From positions 62,001 to 126,000 of the forward strand of contig JARWZO010000027.1 of NCBI GenBank assembly GCA_029866325.1: DNA of 64,000 nt, given 5' to 3'. The notes under the pieces were generated by a model, which was not told the DNA's origin, ran no database searches, and saw only the letters and a list, made by a program, of their open reading frames with translations. The stretch is from Fluviicola sp. GTDB taxonomy: Bacteria > Bacteroidota > Bacteroidia > Flavobacteriales_D > Crocinitomicaceae. This document shows, one piece after another, positions 45,246 through 54,661 of this stretch; the first letter of the stretch is position 1, and each line of letters opens with the position of its first letter. A program made the position numbers and the translations under genes.

Positions 45246-46955
45246 TTATTGTTCTGATTCAAGCATATTTTCAAAACGATAAAGATTATCTGATTTGTTG
45301 GTTTTCTTGAGCTCCGAATAACGTTGTTGAAGTCGCTGTTTGTAGCTCTCATTGTAGAGGTCGAGCAAAAATTCCACGATTAAATTATACGTGAATTCGT
45401 AAGGCTGTGTTTCTATTTTTCGAAGCATTTGTTCGTAAAGAATCGGATCGTTTGCTTTTTTCAGCAGTATTTTTGAATAATCATCAAATGTTCCTGATCC
45501 GGGATTGCCTAAATATCCGGCAATGACAGGCGATATGCGTTTGATAAGTGACTCATCGTTTAGGTAAACCATCGCTTTCTGAATACTTTGCATCCAAAGC
45601 ATTTCCTCTAGGGTAAGGCCGTATGGTTCGTACGTTAGATAAGGTCGTTCAACGGTTTGTAATTTCACCAGTTCGGCATGACGCTGTTCCAGTATCAGTG
45701 CGATCTCTTCACGATGCGTTTCCCGAAGTTGCAGAACAGCTTCGATCAAAACCGGCCCGTAGGAAAATCCCACCAGTTTACGGTAAATAGCTGTTTTATG
45801 TTCGGATTTTTGTGCTGTATAGTCCCGGAGCATGAATCGGGCAAACGTTGAGTCATCATACATGTAATCTTCATAAGCGTCATGGACAAGCAGTAATCGC
45901 TGTTCCAATTTTTGCTCAAATTGCCGCGGATAGTGCGTTCGCAAATGGTTGACCAACGCTGTGTCAGGATGAATTAAGGATGGTAAGAGAATCAACGCAA
46001 ATGAATCGCGTTCGGCTTCACTAACCATCGATTCAACGACCGTGTAGAGGAAGTCGGCAGATATGTAAACGTGATCATCTCGATAATAACAAAGGACATC
46101 TTGAATTAGCTTATAGGCTTCTTCCGGCGGACATTTATTGATCAACGAAGCATATCCTCCATACGCGTCATTGGACCACGTATTATCGATTAAGTCCGGT
46201 ATACTTTCCAATAAATAGTGTTTATACGAAGGATGAAAATTGGAGATCATCGCATACTGCGCGTCTTCACGGTGATCCGGAAGAAACAAATACGGGGAAG
46301 TGATATCCTTTTCTTTTTTGTAAGATAACAACGATCTCAGCGCCATCACCTGATGTTTCTCGTAAATCAATTTCTCTAACACGTTGTAAGAAGAATCGCT
46401 TTTCGGAAGCTTTTGGATCAGTGACTGAAGGGCGAGTAAGGGAAGGCCGTTCTCCACTAATTGTATCCGAATTTGCAGCTGTTCAGCAGGAGTGAGGTGG
46501 TGATAAAGCTGATCATAACACTCATCATAAAATTGAATCTCTCCGATGATACATCCGCTTCGAAATTGTATCTCCGTTGGATCACTTATGTAGTGTTTGA
46601 GATAATCGAACAAGAAGGCACTGGAACCTGATTTTAGTTGAGAGTGTTTATACCAGAATAAAAAATGATATCGAATTTGCGCATTCGGGTGATTCACCAA
46701 CATGACGAGTTCGGAATTCTCGTATTTAAAGTGAAGTCGATCCAGTTTTGAGTCAACTAAGTCGGCGAGCATGTGATGCGTGGGTGAAACCGAATCGCGA
46801 AGGTAATGTTCTAGCTCAACGATCCTCGCGCGATTCTCTTCTGAAAGCTTCGTCGCGTCGTATTCCACGTATTGTCCATAAACAGGTAATCCCGGAAGGA
46901 AAAGAAAGATTCCGGCCGGGATTAAAATTCGTTTAATAAACCTGTTGAATATCAT
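45246..46955 (-). CDS. Exported protein of unknown family, tandem copy 2 (569 aa)
   Basis: Signal peptide (hydrophobic stretch ending VYGQ). Helical HEAT-like protein: KYENSELVMLVNHPNAQIRY near residue 75, ITSPYLFLPDHREDAQYAMI near 220, and repeated PEEAYKLIQDVL-type segments. Paralogue of the downstream gene, with 45 bases between them. Both may be scaffolding proteins at the envelope. Next upstream is the PorE-like gene six bases away, so the three are probably one operon. Confidence 0.75.
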   Translation of the reverse strand: MIFNRFIKRILIPAGIFLFLPGLPVYGQYVEYDATKLSEENRARIVELEHYLRDSVSPTHHMLADLVDSKLDRLHFKYENSELVMLVNHPNAQIRYHFLFWYKHSQLKSGSSAFLFDYLKHYISDPTEIQFRSGCIIGEIQFYDECYDQLYHHLTPAEQLQIRIQLVENGLPLLALQSLIQKLPKSDSSYNVLEKLIYEKHQVMALRSLLSYKKEKDITSPYLFLPDHREDAQYAMISNFHPSYKHYLLESIPDLIDNTWSNDAYGGYASLINKCPPEEAYKLIQDVLCYYRDDHVYISADFLYTVVESMVSEAERDSFALILLPSLIHPDTALVNHLRTHYPRQFEQKLEQRLLLVHDAYEDYMYDDSTFARFMLRDYTAQKSEHKTAIYRKLVGFSYGPVLIEAVLQLRETHREEIALILEQRHAELVKLQTVERPYLTYEPYGLTLEEMLWMQSIQKAMVYLNDESLIKRISPVIAGYLGNPGSGTFDDYSKILLKKANDPILYEQMLRKIETQPYEFTYNLIVEFLLDLYNESYKQRLQQRYSELKKTNKSDNLYRFENMLESEQ

Positions 46956-46961
46956 TTGTGT

Positions 46962-49016
46962 CTACATCCCCCGAATCAAGAAATCCGTACGACGATTTTT
47001 CGCTTTGTTCTCAGCCGTATCGTTAGCAACTTTCGGCTGGGTTTCTCCTAAACCTTTGGCTTCCAGACGGCTTTCATCGATTCCTAACGAAACGAGGTAA
47101 TCTTTTACGCCTTTGGCACGACGGTCAGATAAATCGAGGTTTTTAGCATCGTCACCGTCGCTATCCGTATGACCTTGAATGGTGATTTCGATCAGTTCGT
47201 TGCTTTTCATATAGCGGGCAAATTCGCGCAAAATGAACTTCGCTTTGTCTTTCAAGACATCCGAGTTGTAGTCGTACAAAATATCATTGATCGTATAAGC
47301 TTCGCCCACTTTCAGTTCTTTTACCGCCAAATCGTTGTTCACACGGTCTTCTTTTTTGGCAACTTCTTCCTTGGTAATCAGTTTTGAATCGAAAGCAGCA
47401 CCTTCTTTTTTCACGCTGATCATAATGTCTTGCGGCACTTCGGTTTTTACAACTACGGCATATTTCCCATCGTCACCGTTCACTTTTACGGTCTCTACTT
47501 TATCGGAGTTCTCGTAAGCCACTTCGATTGTTGCATCTGTGATCGGTGATCCGTCCGGAGCTTTTAATTCACCTTTCAAAATGGCTACCGATTTCGGACG
47601 TGCTTCTTCGTACAACTCAAAGCCGTAAATGTCCCATTTTCCTCTTACTTGTGAAGAATAATAGGCGAGTTTTCCATCGGTAGAAACAAAAAGACCTAGT
47701 TCATCTTCGGGAGTATTGATTGGATTACCAATGTTTTTCGGTTTCGACCACACACCGTTTTCTTCGCGCATGTAGAAAATATCCAAACCGCCCATTCCTT
47801 TTCGCGTACCCGAGCAGGTTGAAACAAAATACAGGGTTTCACTGTCTTGGTGCAGGAACGGACTTTTGTCTTTCCCATCGGTATTGATCTCGTCAAACGG
47901 CACTGCTGCTCCCCATGTTCCGTCAGGATTGCGTTTCACAATAAATACATCATTGTCTTTGGTTGTGATGCGATTTGCCGTATAAAACAAGGTGTTTCCA
48001 TCTGCTGACATAGAAGGTTGTCCTTCCCAACCATCAGGTGTGTTGATTTTTGGTCCGAGATTCACCAAAGGTGTCCACTCATAACCGGTTTTGGCAGATT
48101 CATTGCGCATGAAAGTGGTTGAGTACAAATCACAGTTTGTGTAAGGTTGACCTTGTACTTCTGTTTTTTTACAAGCGCAAATGATCATTTCCTTGTTATC
48201 CACAGACATGGATGCTGCACCAAAGCTGGAATACGTTCCATCGTTGAACGGTCTCGGGAAGGCTTCTCCTGTTGTAAAGGGTTGTGTTTCGTCTTTGCGT
48301 TTGGCTACTGTGAATTCTTCTTTCCAGTTCGAAAACGTATCACCTAAATTTTTGCGGTCTACTTTTCGTGTAAAAAACATCATTTCGTTGTCTGGAGAAA
48401 TCATAGGGAAGTATTCATCCCACTCGCCTGAAGAAACATTGGGAACCATTTTTGGGTTGAACGGAACAGTAGTTGACATCATTTCCTGCTCGTCTGCCAA
48501 TTCGGTCATCACTTCTTTGATATCCGCTAGCTGTTTTGCATAATTCTCACCGTAGCGTGAATTGTCGGAGTGTTTATAAGCAATGAACTTTTCAAACCAC
48601 TTTTTTGCATCATCCATTTCCGATTGCGAATAGTTGATCACACCAAGCAGGTATAACATTTCAGAATTGTAATCGTCGCAGTATTCCACAGCATTCTTCA
48701 ACATCACTTCTGCTTTTTCAAAACTACGCTCACCCAATGCAGGATTTGGTTGGGTTTTGAAATACTCCATTCCCATATCGTACGCATACTTTCCAAACGC
48801 AAAATAACACGCGGCGTTATCCGGAGCTGCATCAATCGCTTTCTGGTAATTATCGGAAGCTTCTTGAGGTGTTTTGGCACTGTTTCCCGCATCAATGTAT
48901 TTCTGCGCTTTTTTTGGCGGTGGCATACAAGACGGATCTTCTTCTTGTGCAAACGCAACGGAAGTAAACAATAATGAACCGGAAACAACAGTAAAAAGGA
49001 AGTAGTTTTTCAACAT
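46962..49016 (-). CDS. PorE-like protein: TPR, beta-propeller, carboxypeptidase-regulatory and OmpA domains
   Basis: 684 residues from the ATG at 49016 (the upstream frame extension spoils the signal). Order: signal peptide ending AFAQ, TPR helices (about 35-150), a PD40/WD40 propeller (about 195-480), a carboxypeptidase-regulatory-like domain (about 490-560: KGELKAPDGSPITDATIEVA), and an OmpA peptidoglycan-binding domain (about 580-680: GHTDSDGDDAKNLDLSDRRA). This matches PorE, which anchors type IX secretion rings to peptidoglycan, except for a signal-peptidase-I site instead of a lipobox. Similar domain orders occur in non-T9SS proteins, so the call is probable. Confidence 0.8.
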   Translation of the reverse strand: MLKNYFLFTVVSGSLLFTSVAFAQEEDPSCMPPPKKAQKYIDAGNSAKTPQEASDNYQKAIDAAPDNAACYFAFGKYAYDMGMEYFKTQPNPALGERSFEKAEVMLKNAVEYCDDYNSEMLYLLGVINYSQSEMDDAKKWFEKFIAYKHSDNSRYGENYAKQLADIKEVMTELADEQEMMSTTVPFNPKMVPNVSSGEWDEYFPMISPDNEMMFFTRKVDRKNLGDTFSNWKEEFTVAKRKDETQPFTTGEAFPRPFNDGTYSSFGAASMSVDNKEMIICACKKTEVQGQPYTNCDLYSTTFMRNESAKTGYEWTPLVNLGPKINTPDGWEGQPSMSADGNTLFYTANRITTKDNDVFIVKRNPDGTWGAAVPFDEINTDGKDKSPFLHQDSETLYFVSTCSGTRKGMGGLDIFYMREENGVWSKPKNIGNPINTPEDELGLFVSTDGKLAYYSSQVRGKWDIYGFELYEEARPKSVAILKGELKAPDGSPITDATIEVAYENSDKVETVKVNGDDGKYAVVVKTEVPQDIMISVKKEGAAFDSKLITKEEVAKKEDRVNNDLAVKELKVGEAYTINDILYDYNSDVLKDKAKFILREFARYMKSNELIEITIQGHTDSDGDDAKNLDLSDRRAKGVKDYLVSLGIDESRLEAKGLGETQPKVANDTAENKAKNRRTDFLIRGM

Positions 49017-49156
49017 AAGCTGTATTCTATAAAATTCAATAGCATTAGACAATATTCATGCCTAAAGAACTATATCGTAAAAAAGGGCAAAAAGTTACGC
49101 TTCTTGCCGAAAAATTGCATGATATTTGATTCGTTTCAAAAACCAATGATTACTAC

Positions 49157-51265
49157 ATGAAAAAACGATTGACTACTTCCATCCGTTTACGTGATTTGAC
49201 GCTGTGTTTTGTATTGCTTTGTTTTGTGTTTTTTTCCGTCGCTCAGGAAGAAGAAACCCTCGTATTTAAAGCTGTAAAAGCGAATAACCTGAAAGAAGTA
49301 AAACGTTTGGTAGAATCGGGCGCTGATTTTCAGACAGGCGATAATTGGAATGTTGAACCGGTAGAGATTGCCGTATCGAACTACTACAAAGACATTGCAC
49401 TTTATTTATTAAAAAAGGGAGCCACAGGCCGCGGTGGATTTTATCAGGCATGCGAGAAAAACGATCTGGAATGGATTCAAACCTTGCTCGATTACGGTTT
49501 CAGAGATTCAGAAGCAGTGCTTGCTGCCAGTGAATACGGAAATCTGAGTGTGGTAAAACTGCTGGTCAATGAAGGTTTTTCGGTGAATGTATCACAGAAA
49601 CGAAAACCGGGCTTGTTTCGGAAATATTACATTTCACCTATTGAAGCGGCAATCATGAATAACCATGATGAGGTTGCTGTCTTTTTGGTGAGAAATGGTG
49701 TTAAGGTCGATGAGGCGATCAACGTTGCATTTACCTATAAGCGCGAAGAACTGATCAAACAACTGGTTCCCCTTGGGGCTGATGCGAATGGTGTGTTTTT
49801 AAAAGCCATTGAAATTTCCAATCAACCGATTGCTGCTTTTGCCTTGTTAAATGGAGCTAGCAAATCGGCCGTAAACGAAGAAGGTAAAAATGCCTTGCTG
49901 CTTGCCATCGAAAACGGCGATCAGCAAATGATTGAATTTGCGATCAGCGAATTGAAACTGGATGTAAATGCGGTTTCTGCAGCCAATGAAAATGCGTTGA
50001 TGCTTTCGTGTAAATCGCAGAATCTGATGCTGGTGAAGCAATTACTCGATCAAACGGCAAATCTGGAATTCGAGAACAACCTTGGTGAAACAGCATTGTT
50101 TTATGCCAACAGAAACGATAATCCTGCGTTGTTTGATTTGTTTTTGCAGCGTAATGTCAACCTGAATCATACGGATCATGCCGGAAATTCTGTGCTGTTG
50201 AGAGCGGCGGCATTTAATAAAAGTGAACGCATAAAGTTGCTGATAGACCGTGGTGCCAATTGCGCACAGGTCAATGAAGACGGAATGAATGCATTGTCTT
50301 ATTTGGTAGAGGTGAATGGTGCGATGGTGGACATTCCACTCACGGAAATTTTGCTTGCAAAAGGATTGGGCATCAATTCGTGCGGAAAAGGAAAAGAAAC
50401 GTTGGTTTACAAGGCGGCATTGTCTGGTAATCTGAAGCTATTGGAATGGTTGCGTTCTAAGGGAGCCGATTTTAACCCAACAAATAGCAACGGTCAACGC
50501 CCGAAATGTAAGAATCCGCAAATCATCCGCTACTTGATTGAAAACGGAGCAGATATAAATGCCGTTGACGATTGGCATTCAACTTATATGTGTGTGGCGC
50601 TTGAATTACAGGATTTCGAATTGGCGCAATACCTCATTTCCAAAAAGATCGATTTAGAGCAGGCTTGTTATTTCAGCGAACCTGTGCTTATCAAAGCCAT
50701 TGAAAAGAAAGATTTGCCTTTTGTGAAGTTTCTGGTAGAAAACAAGGCCGATGTCAATGTGGTGGGTTATTTCGAGCGAAATGCAGCGCAATATGCCATC
50801 AAAAACGAGTTCCAACCTGTGATCGATTACCTGAAATCGAAAGGAGCGATGACGCCCGAAGAGCATAATTTGGCGGTGATGAAACGCCTTGAAGAAACCA
50901 AACAACTCAACCAATACCTTGATACGAAGAATACAACCGCCGTGTTGGAGATTTTGCATAAGTACCCCAATTTGCCATTGTCTCCGGACGAACAGAAAAA
51001 ACTGGCTTCGCTGGCAGTTACTGCGTCGTCGTTGGATTTGTTGCAGGTTGCGTTGGAAAATTACCGTTTCGATTTGAATCAGCCGGTCAATTTTCAGAAA
51101 CAATCATTGCTTTTTCTGGCAGTACAACAATCCAATAAAGATTTCGCTATGCTCCTGATCAACAAAGGTGCCGATGTGAACTTGGAGGATGGTTTTGGAA
51201 AAAAGGTAGATGAATATGCAACCGACAAAGAATTGAAGAAACTGCTGAAAGAGAAGATGAAGTAG
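49157..51265 (+). CDS. Large secreted ankyrin-repeat protein
   Basis: 702 residues. N-terminal hydrophobic signal ending SVAQ, then about 15-18 ankyrin repeats over most of its length (e.g. LVESGADFQTGDN, LLINKGADVNLED). Ankyrin repeats bind proteins, and export suggests an envelope or extracellular role. Divergent from the PorE-like gene, 140 bases between start codons. No enzyme domain is seen. Confidence 0.88.
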   Translation: MKKRLTTSIRLRDLTLCFVLLCFVFFSVAQEEETLVFKAVKANNLKEVKRLVESGADFQTGDNWNVEPVEIAVSNYYKDIALYLLKKGATGRGGFYQACEKNDLEWIQTLLDYGFRDSEAVLAASEYGNLSVVKLLVNEGFSVNVSQKRKPGLFRKYYISPIEAAIMNNHDEVAVFLVRNGVKVDEAINVAFTYKREELIKQLVPLGADANGVFLKAIEISNQPIAAFALLNGASKSAVNEEGKNALLLAIENGDQQMIEFAISELKLDVNAVSAANENALMLSCKSQNLMLVKQLLDQTANLEFENNLGETALFYANRNDNPALFDLFLQRNVNLNHTDHAGNSVLLRAAAFNKSERIKLLIDRGANCAQVNEDGMNALSYLVEVNGAMVDIPLTEILLAKGLGINSCGKGKETLVYKAALSGNLKLLEWLRSKGADFNPTNSNGQRPKCKNPQIIRYLIENGADINAVDDWHSTYMCVALELQDFELAQYLISKKIDLEQACYFSEPVLIKAIEKKDLPFVKFLVENKADVNVVGYFERNAAQYAIKNEFQPVIDYLKSKGAMTPEEHNLAVMKRLEETKQLNQYLDTKNTTAVLEILHKYPNLPLSPDEQKKLASLAVTASSLDLLQVALENYRFDLNQPVNFQKQSLLFLAVQQSNKDFAMLLINKGADVNLEDGFGKKVDEYATDKELKKLLKEKMK

Positions 51266-51279
51266 AACCGGATTGTTCC

Positions 51280-51876
51280 TTATTTCTCAAAGTCAAGGTT
51301 CACCGGTTCTTTTCTCGGCATCAAATGCTCGCTGCTTTCTCCTGTTGTAGGAACTGAATTGTCTACAATTTCAAACTTGATATCGTCGAACCAAATTTGA
51401 CCGGTTCCAACCAACAAAGCGCCATAAGCAAGATTAGAAGCGTTGGCCGGAACATCCAACACAATTTCATACCTCGTCCAATCGGTAGTTCCTTTGATCG
51501 ATCGGTCTTTTTTGCCATCGTGCATATTGTCAAAACCGATATCGCGATCAGAATCTTTTTGATCGATGCGAAACCACAATCCGGCCCAATCCGAAACTCC
51601 TTGTGTTTTCACCATTCCCGACATGCGAACACGCTTTCCCAAATAATTATCAGGCAAACAATCTTGCATCAACGTTCCAAACCCGTTGATTTTTTTGACT
51701 TTCGATTTAATGGTAGCGGCATTTTTACCGTCTTGACCGGCTCCTTGATCAATCCCCATATCATAACTATCCGGATCGCTTCCGGCTTCAAACCAACCTG
51801 TTGGACTGTCAAATGAAACGAGCGCGAGGGCAATGACAAGGATGAATGCACCTGCGAGTTGTTTTGTTATTTTCAT
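51280..51876 (-). CDS. Secreted jelly-roll (CBM-like) protein
   Basis: 198 residues with signal peptide. The body SWAGLWFRIDQKDSDR..., WTRYEIVLDVPANASNLAYGALLVGTGQIWFDDIKFEIVD resembles a galactose-binding-like beta-sandwich, as in carbohydrate-binding modules. No catalytic motif. Convergent with the ankyrin gene after 14 bases; a shared terminator is not obvious. Confidence 0.75.
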   Translation of the reverse strand: MKITKQLAGAFILVIALALVSFDSPTGWFEAGSDPDSYDMGIDQGAGQDGKNAATIKSKVKKINGFGTLMQDCLPDNYLGKRVRMSGMVKTQGVSDWAGLWFRIDQKDSDRDIGFDNMHDGKKDRSIKGTTDWTRYEIVLDVPANASNLAYGALLVGTGQIWFDDIKFEIVDNSVPTTGESSEHLMPRKEPVNLDFEK

Positions 51877-52003
51877 AGATGTAGTTGTGTTTACAGCTTG
51901 ATAAAAGTATTTTTCTGCTCAAGGTTACACATTTTTTGTTCTTTTAAAATAATACCGTTTATGGAAACACTCATTTTTCGTATCATTAATAAAAATCGTT
52001 TTT

Positions 52004-53167
52004 ATGAAACAACTCCTCGTTGCATTGTATTTACTAGTGACTTCCTCTTTGTTCGCACAGACACTTGCATCGATCAATCCGGTAATTGGCGATATCAGTT
52101 TTGTAGCGAAATACGGCGAACAACCAACAGCCGATTGCGATGAAAGAGATCGAATTAAAACGCATTTGGCTTATGTGGAAGCACAACTTCGTACTACCGA
52201 TGTTTCTGCTCTTACCGTTGAACAACAAGCAAAACGCAACGCGATTTTAGATCATTTGCAAGATTATTGGCAACGAGAACAATTTCCGTTGAATACGGCT
52301 TATCCGAATGAGCGCAGACCGTGCTTTATCGATGAAAAAGGAACCATTTGTGCTGTCGGTTACCTCGTTGAACAAACTGCAGGTCTCGCTGCTGCCGAAG
52401 CGATCAATGAACAATACCAATATGCCACTATTGCTGAAATGACAGATAAACTGCCTGAAATAGAGCAATGGGCCAAGGAAAATGGATTAAGCTTAAACGA
52501 ATGCGCGATGATTCAGCCAACCTATATGGTTGTGCGAATGGTCAAAAACCAGGTTGGTATTTATGGAGGTTATACACAAGCTTTTGGACGAATAGAAACG
52601 GCTATTCCCGGAAGTTCTATTCGGTCGAACGGCGGTTTTGAAGTAGCAATGACGGATTCCTATCGTTTTGCAAAGCTTAAATTGAGTGTTCAAACATCGT
52701 TAGGGTACAATTCGAGAAATTTCACTGTTAAAGCGTTCGATGAAACGTTTCAAGTTCGCAATGATCGCTGGTTTTTGTCTTCGACGTTGGCGGTTAGACC
52801 AATAAAAAAAGGTCCCAGGTGGATTCCGAAACCTGTTTTGAAATTAGGAGCGCAGGTTAACTTTTACAATCAAAATTCACCACAAACGTCTTTTTCTTCA
52901 TCAATGCTCGTGAGAAATACGGTTGTCAGAACTGGAAAGCCTGAAGTGTTGTTGGTTGGAGAGATGGGTTTTGGACTGAAAGCACTGGGGTATCATGGAC
53001 ATGGGCTATCGGTTAGCTACGCTTATGGTTTAACTGAAACGATGCAGGGAACAATCACTACCAACTCGAATACGGGTGTCTTTCGCTACAGCGATGCAGG
53101 ATCGTATTTGGGAATAAAATATACATTCTGGTTTACAAAAGGATACCGTACTTCCTATGGTGCGTGA
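52004..53167 (+). CDS. Secreted protein with beta-barrel-like C-terminus, 387 aa
   Basis: Signal peptide ending LFAQ. The N-terminal domain (about 20-175) has several cysteines: RPCFIDEKGTICAVGYLVEQT and NECAMIQPTY. The remaining about 200 residues are strand-rich (VGIYGGYTQAFG, LKLGAQVNFYNQN, SYAYGLTETMQG) and end YLGIKYTFWF, as in an outer-membrane barrel. I do not recognise a named family; the cysteine-rich domain with CAVGYLVE is distinctive. Single gene. Confidence 0.72.
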   Translation: MKQLLVALYLLVTSSLFAQTLASINPVIGDISFVAKYGEQPTADCDERDRIKTHLAYVEAQLRTTDVSALTVEQQAKRNAILDHLQDYWQREQFPLNTAYPNERRPCFIDEKGTICAVGYLVEQTAGLAAAEAINEQYQYATIAEMTDKLPEIEQWAKENGLSLNECAMIQPTYMVVRMVKNQVGIYGGYTQAFGRIETAIPGSSIRSNGGFEVAMTDSYRFAKLKLSVQTSLGYNSRNFTVKAFDETFQVRNDRWFLSSTLAVRPIKKGPRWIPKPVLKLGAQVNFYNQNSPQTSFSSSMLVRNTVVRTGKPEVLLVGEMGFGLKALGYHGHGLSVSYAYGLTETMQGTITTNSNTGVFRYSDAGSYLGIKYTFWFTKGYRTSYGA

Positions 53168-53219
53168 TTTCACGATTGACTGGCTAATTTAGAGTTGCCT
53201 CCTGCCGTTTTAAAAAGTA

Positions 53220-53260
53220 ATCCCGACACATTGCGTTGCAAAGCAACTTGTTATCGGGAT
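53220..53260. repeat. Bipartite hairpin after the 387-aa gene
   Basis: ATCCCGA (53220) pairs with TCGGGAT (ending 53260); inside, GTTGC pairs with GCAAC. No long T-run follows, so it may be a processing or weak terminating structure. Otherwise 53168-53336 holds nothing clear. Confidence 0.5.
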
Positions 53261-53336
53261 AAGTTGCTGCAATATTACTATATTTTTGAAAATCAGAATT
53301 TTAACCTCATTTTTATTGAGGTTCATCAACCTCCGT

Positions 53337-53978
53337 TTAATATTTCCGCGCAATCATTACGCCATCTCTGATCGGTAACAACACATTTTCCACGCGTTCA
53401 TCTTCCTGAATGAGTTGGTTGAAATCCATCAATAAACGCGTCTCTTTGTCTAGTTTTTCGTAATCGCCGGTTACTTTTCCCGACCAAAGCACGTTGTCGG
53501 CCAGGATGTAACCACCTTTTTTTACTTTGTCGAACACAAGATGATAGTAGTTGATATAGTTCATTTTATCTGCATCAATGAAAACGATATCAAATTGCTC
53601 ATCCAATTGCGGAATCAACTCGATTGCATTGGCGATGCGAAAGTCTATTTTTGAACCGAGTTCACTTTTTTCAAACTGACTGCGTACAAAAGCTTCCAGT
53701 TGTGCATTCACGTCGATGGTAATCAGTTTTCCGTTTTCGGTTAAACCTTCAGCCAAACAAAGTGCTGAATAACCGGTATATGTGCCTATTTCAAGAATCC
53801 GCTCCGGACGAATCATGTGTGAAAGCATACTCAAAACCCTTCCTTGAAAGTGTCCGCTGAGCATACGCGGTTGCATGACCTTGAGGTGTGTTTCGCGATT
53901 CAGATTCGCCAAAAGCTCATTTTCCGTGCTTGTATGTTTACAAACGTAATCGTCTAATTCTTGCGCAATAAATTCCAT
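53337..53978 (-). CDS. Class I SAM O-methyltransferase (CCoAMT-like)
   Basis: 213 residues. Contains SAM motif ILEIGTYTGYSALCLAEG, DIVFIDADKMNYINYYH and a DNVLWSGKV segment, as in caffeoyl-CoA O-methyltransferase-like proteins. Substrate unknown (small catechol or other hydroxyl compound). Two bases after the DUF1569 gene, likely same operon. Confidence 0.92.
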   Translation of the reverse strand: MEFIAQELDDYVCKHTSTENELLANLNRETHLKVMQPRMLSGHFQGRVLSMLSHMIRPERILEIGTYTGYSALCLAEGLTENGKLITIDVNAQLEAFVRSQFEKSELGSKIDFRIANAIELIPQLDEQFDIVFIDADKMNYINYYHLVFDKVKKGGYILADNVLWSGKVTGDYEKLDKETRLLMDFNQLIQEDERVENVLLPIRDGVMIARKY

Positions 53979-53980
53979 GA

Positions 53981-54430
53981 TTAAACTCCGAATTGTGTTA
54001 AATGGTGGTCGGTATGTTTATAGATTCCCATTGCCCACTGTTCTTCGGTCAGTTTCCCGAAAAAAGAGTGCGGCTGTTTGGTGCATTTTGCGATTCCACC
54101 TTCCTGAAAAGAACGTAAATGATTGATTAAATGTTCTTTTTCAGCTTCTAGTTCACGGGTATCAGTATGCACGAAATAGGGGTGAGTAGGACTATTTTTC
54201 TTAAATGGTTTATCGTTGTAAAACTGCTTTTTGAGCATGCCACCCAATACATAACCGATGAAGAGGCGTTTCAGGTGTTTTTGATCGCGTACTACTTCCA
54301 TTGCAGAAGAACTATGAGCAAGCATTTGACCGACGTTCATCTTTCCCCATAATGCTTGATGTTCAGGCGTTAGTTGCTGAATACGCTGAACCAGTGATTC
54401 AACATCTTCTTTGGAAAACAAACTGTTCAT
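53981..54430 (-). CDS. DUF1569 (DinB-like) protein
   Basis: 149 residues. Four-helix DinB-superfamily protein; HQALWGKMNVGQMLAHSSSAME contains the first metal-ligand helix and KHTDHHLTQFG the last. Such proteins may bind a metal through conserved histidines; function unknown. Cytoplasmic. Coupled to the O-methyltransferase. Confidence 0.88.
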   Translation of the reverse strand: MNSLFSKEDVESLVQRIQQLTPEHQALWGKMNVGQMLAHSSSAMEVVRDQKHLKRLFIGYVLGGMLKKQFYNDKPFKKNSPTHPYFVHTDTRELEAEKEHLINHLRSFQEGGIAKCTKQPHSFFGKLTEEQWAMGIYKHTDHHLTQFGV

Positions 54431-54478
54431 AGACCTAAAATTTTGGGAAAGATAGTAATAATGGGTGTATTTCTTTTA

Positions 54479-54624
54479 CCACCCTCCTCAATCCTCCCTC
54501 AAGGGAGGAGGCAGATTTTGATCGTATTTTCGGACCGCTTCCTAAACCCAAATATCTGTTTGATTGTTCTGTTTTTCTGAAGGCGTATCCACTTCCTCCC
54601 TTGAGGGAGGACCGAGGAGGGTGG
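54479..54624. repeat. GGAGG inverted-repeat element
   Basis: CCACCCTCCTC (54479-54489) and GAGGAGGGTGG (54614-54624) form the outer ends; inside each arm is CTCCCT(C/T)(A/G)AGGGAG. About 146 bases. Short frames overlapping it are not credible genes. A second such element just downstream was interrupted by the MITE at 54703. Confidence 0.7.
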
Positions 54625-54661
54625 CAATTATCTTTATTAATTTGAACCATCTCTATAGTCA

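Noticed and set aside
50654-51103. Minus-strand 149-codon frame
   Set aside because: Antisense to the ankyrin repeats; composition reflects the complementary strand of repeats.
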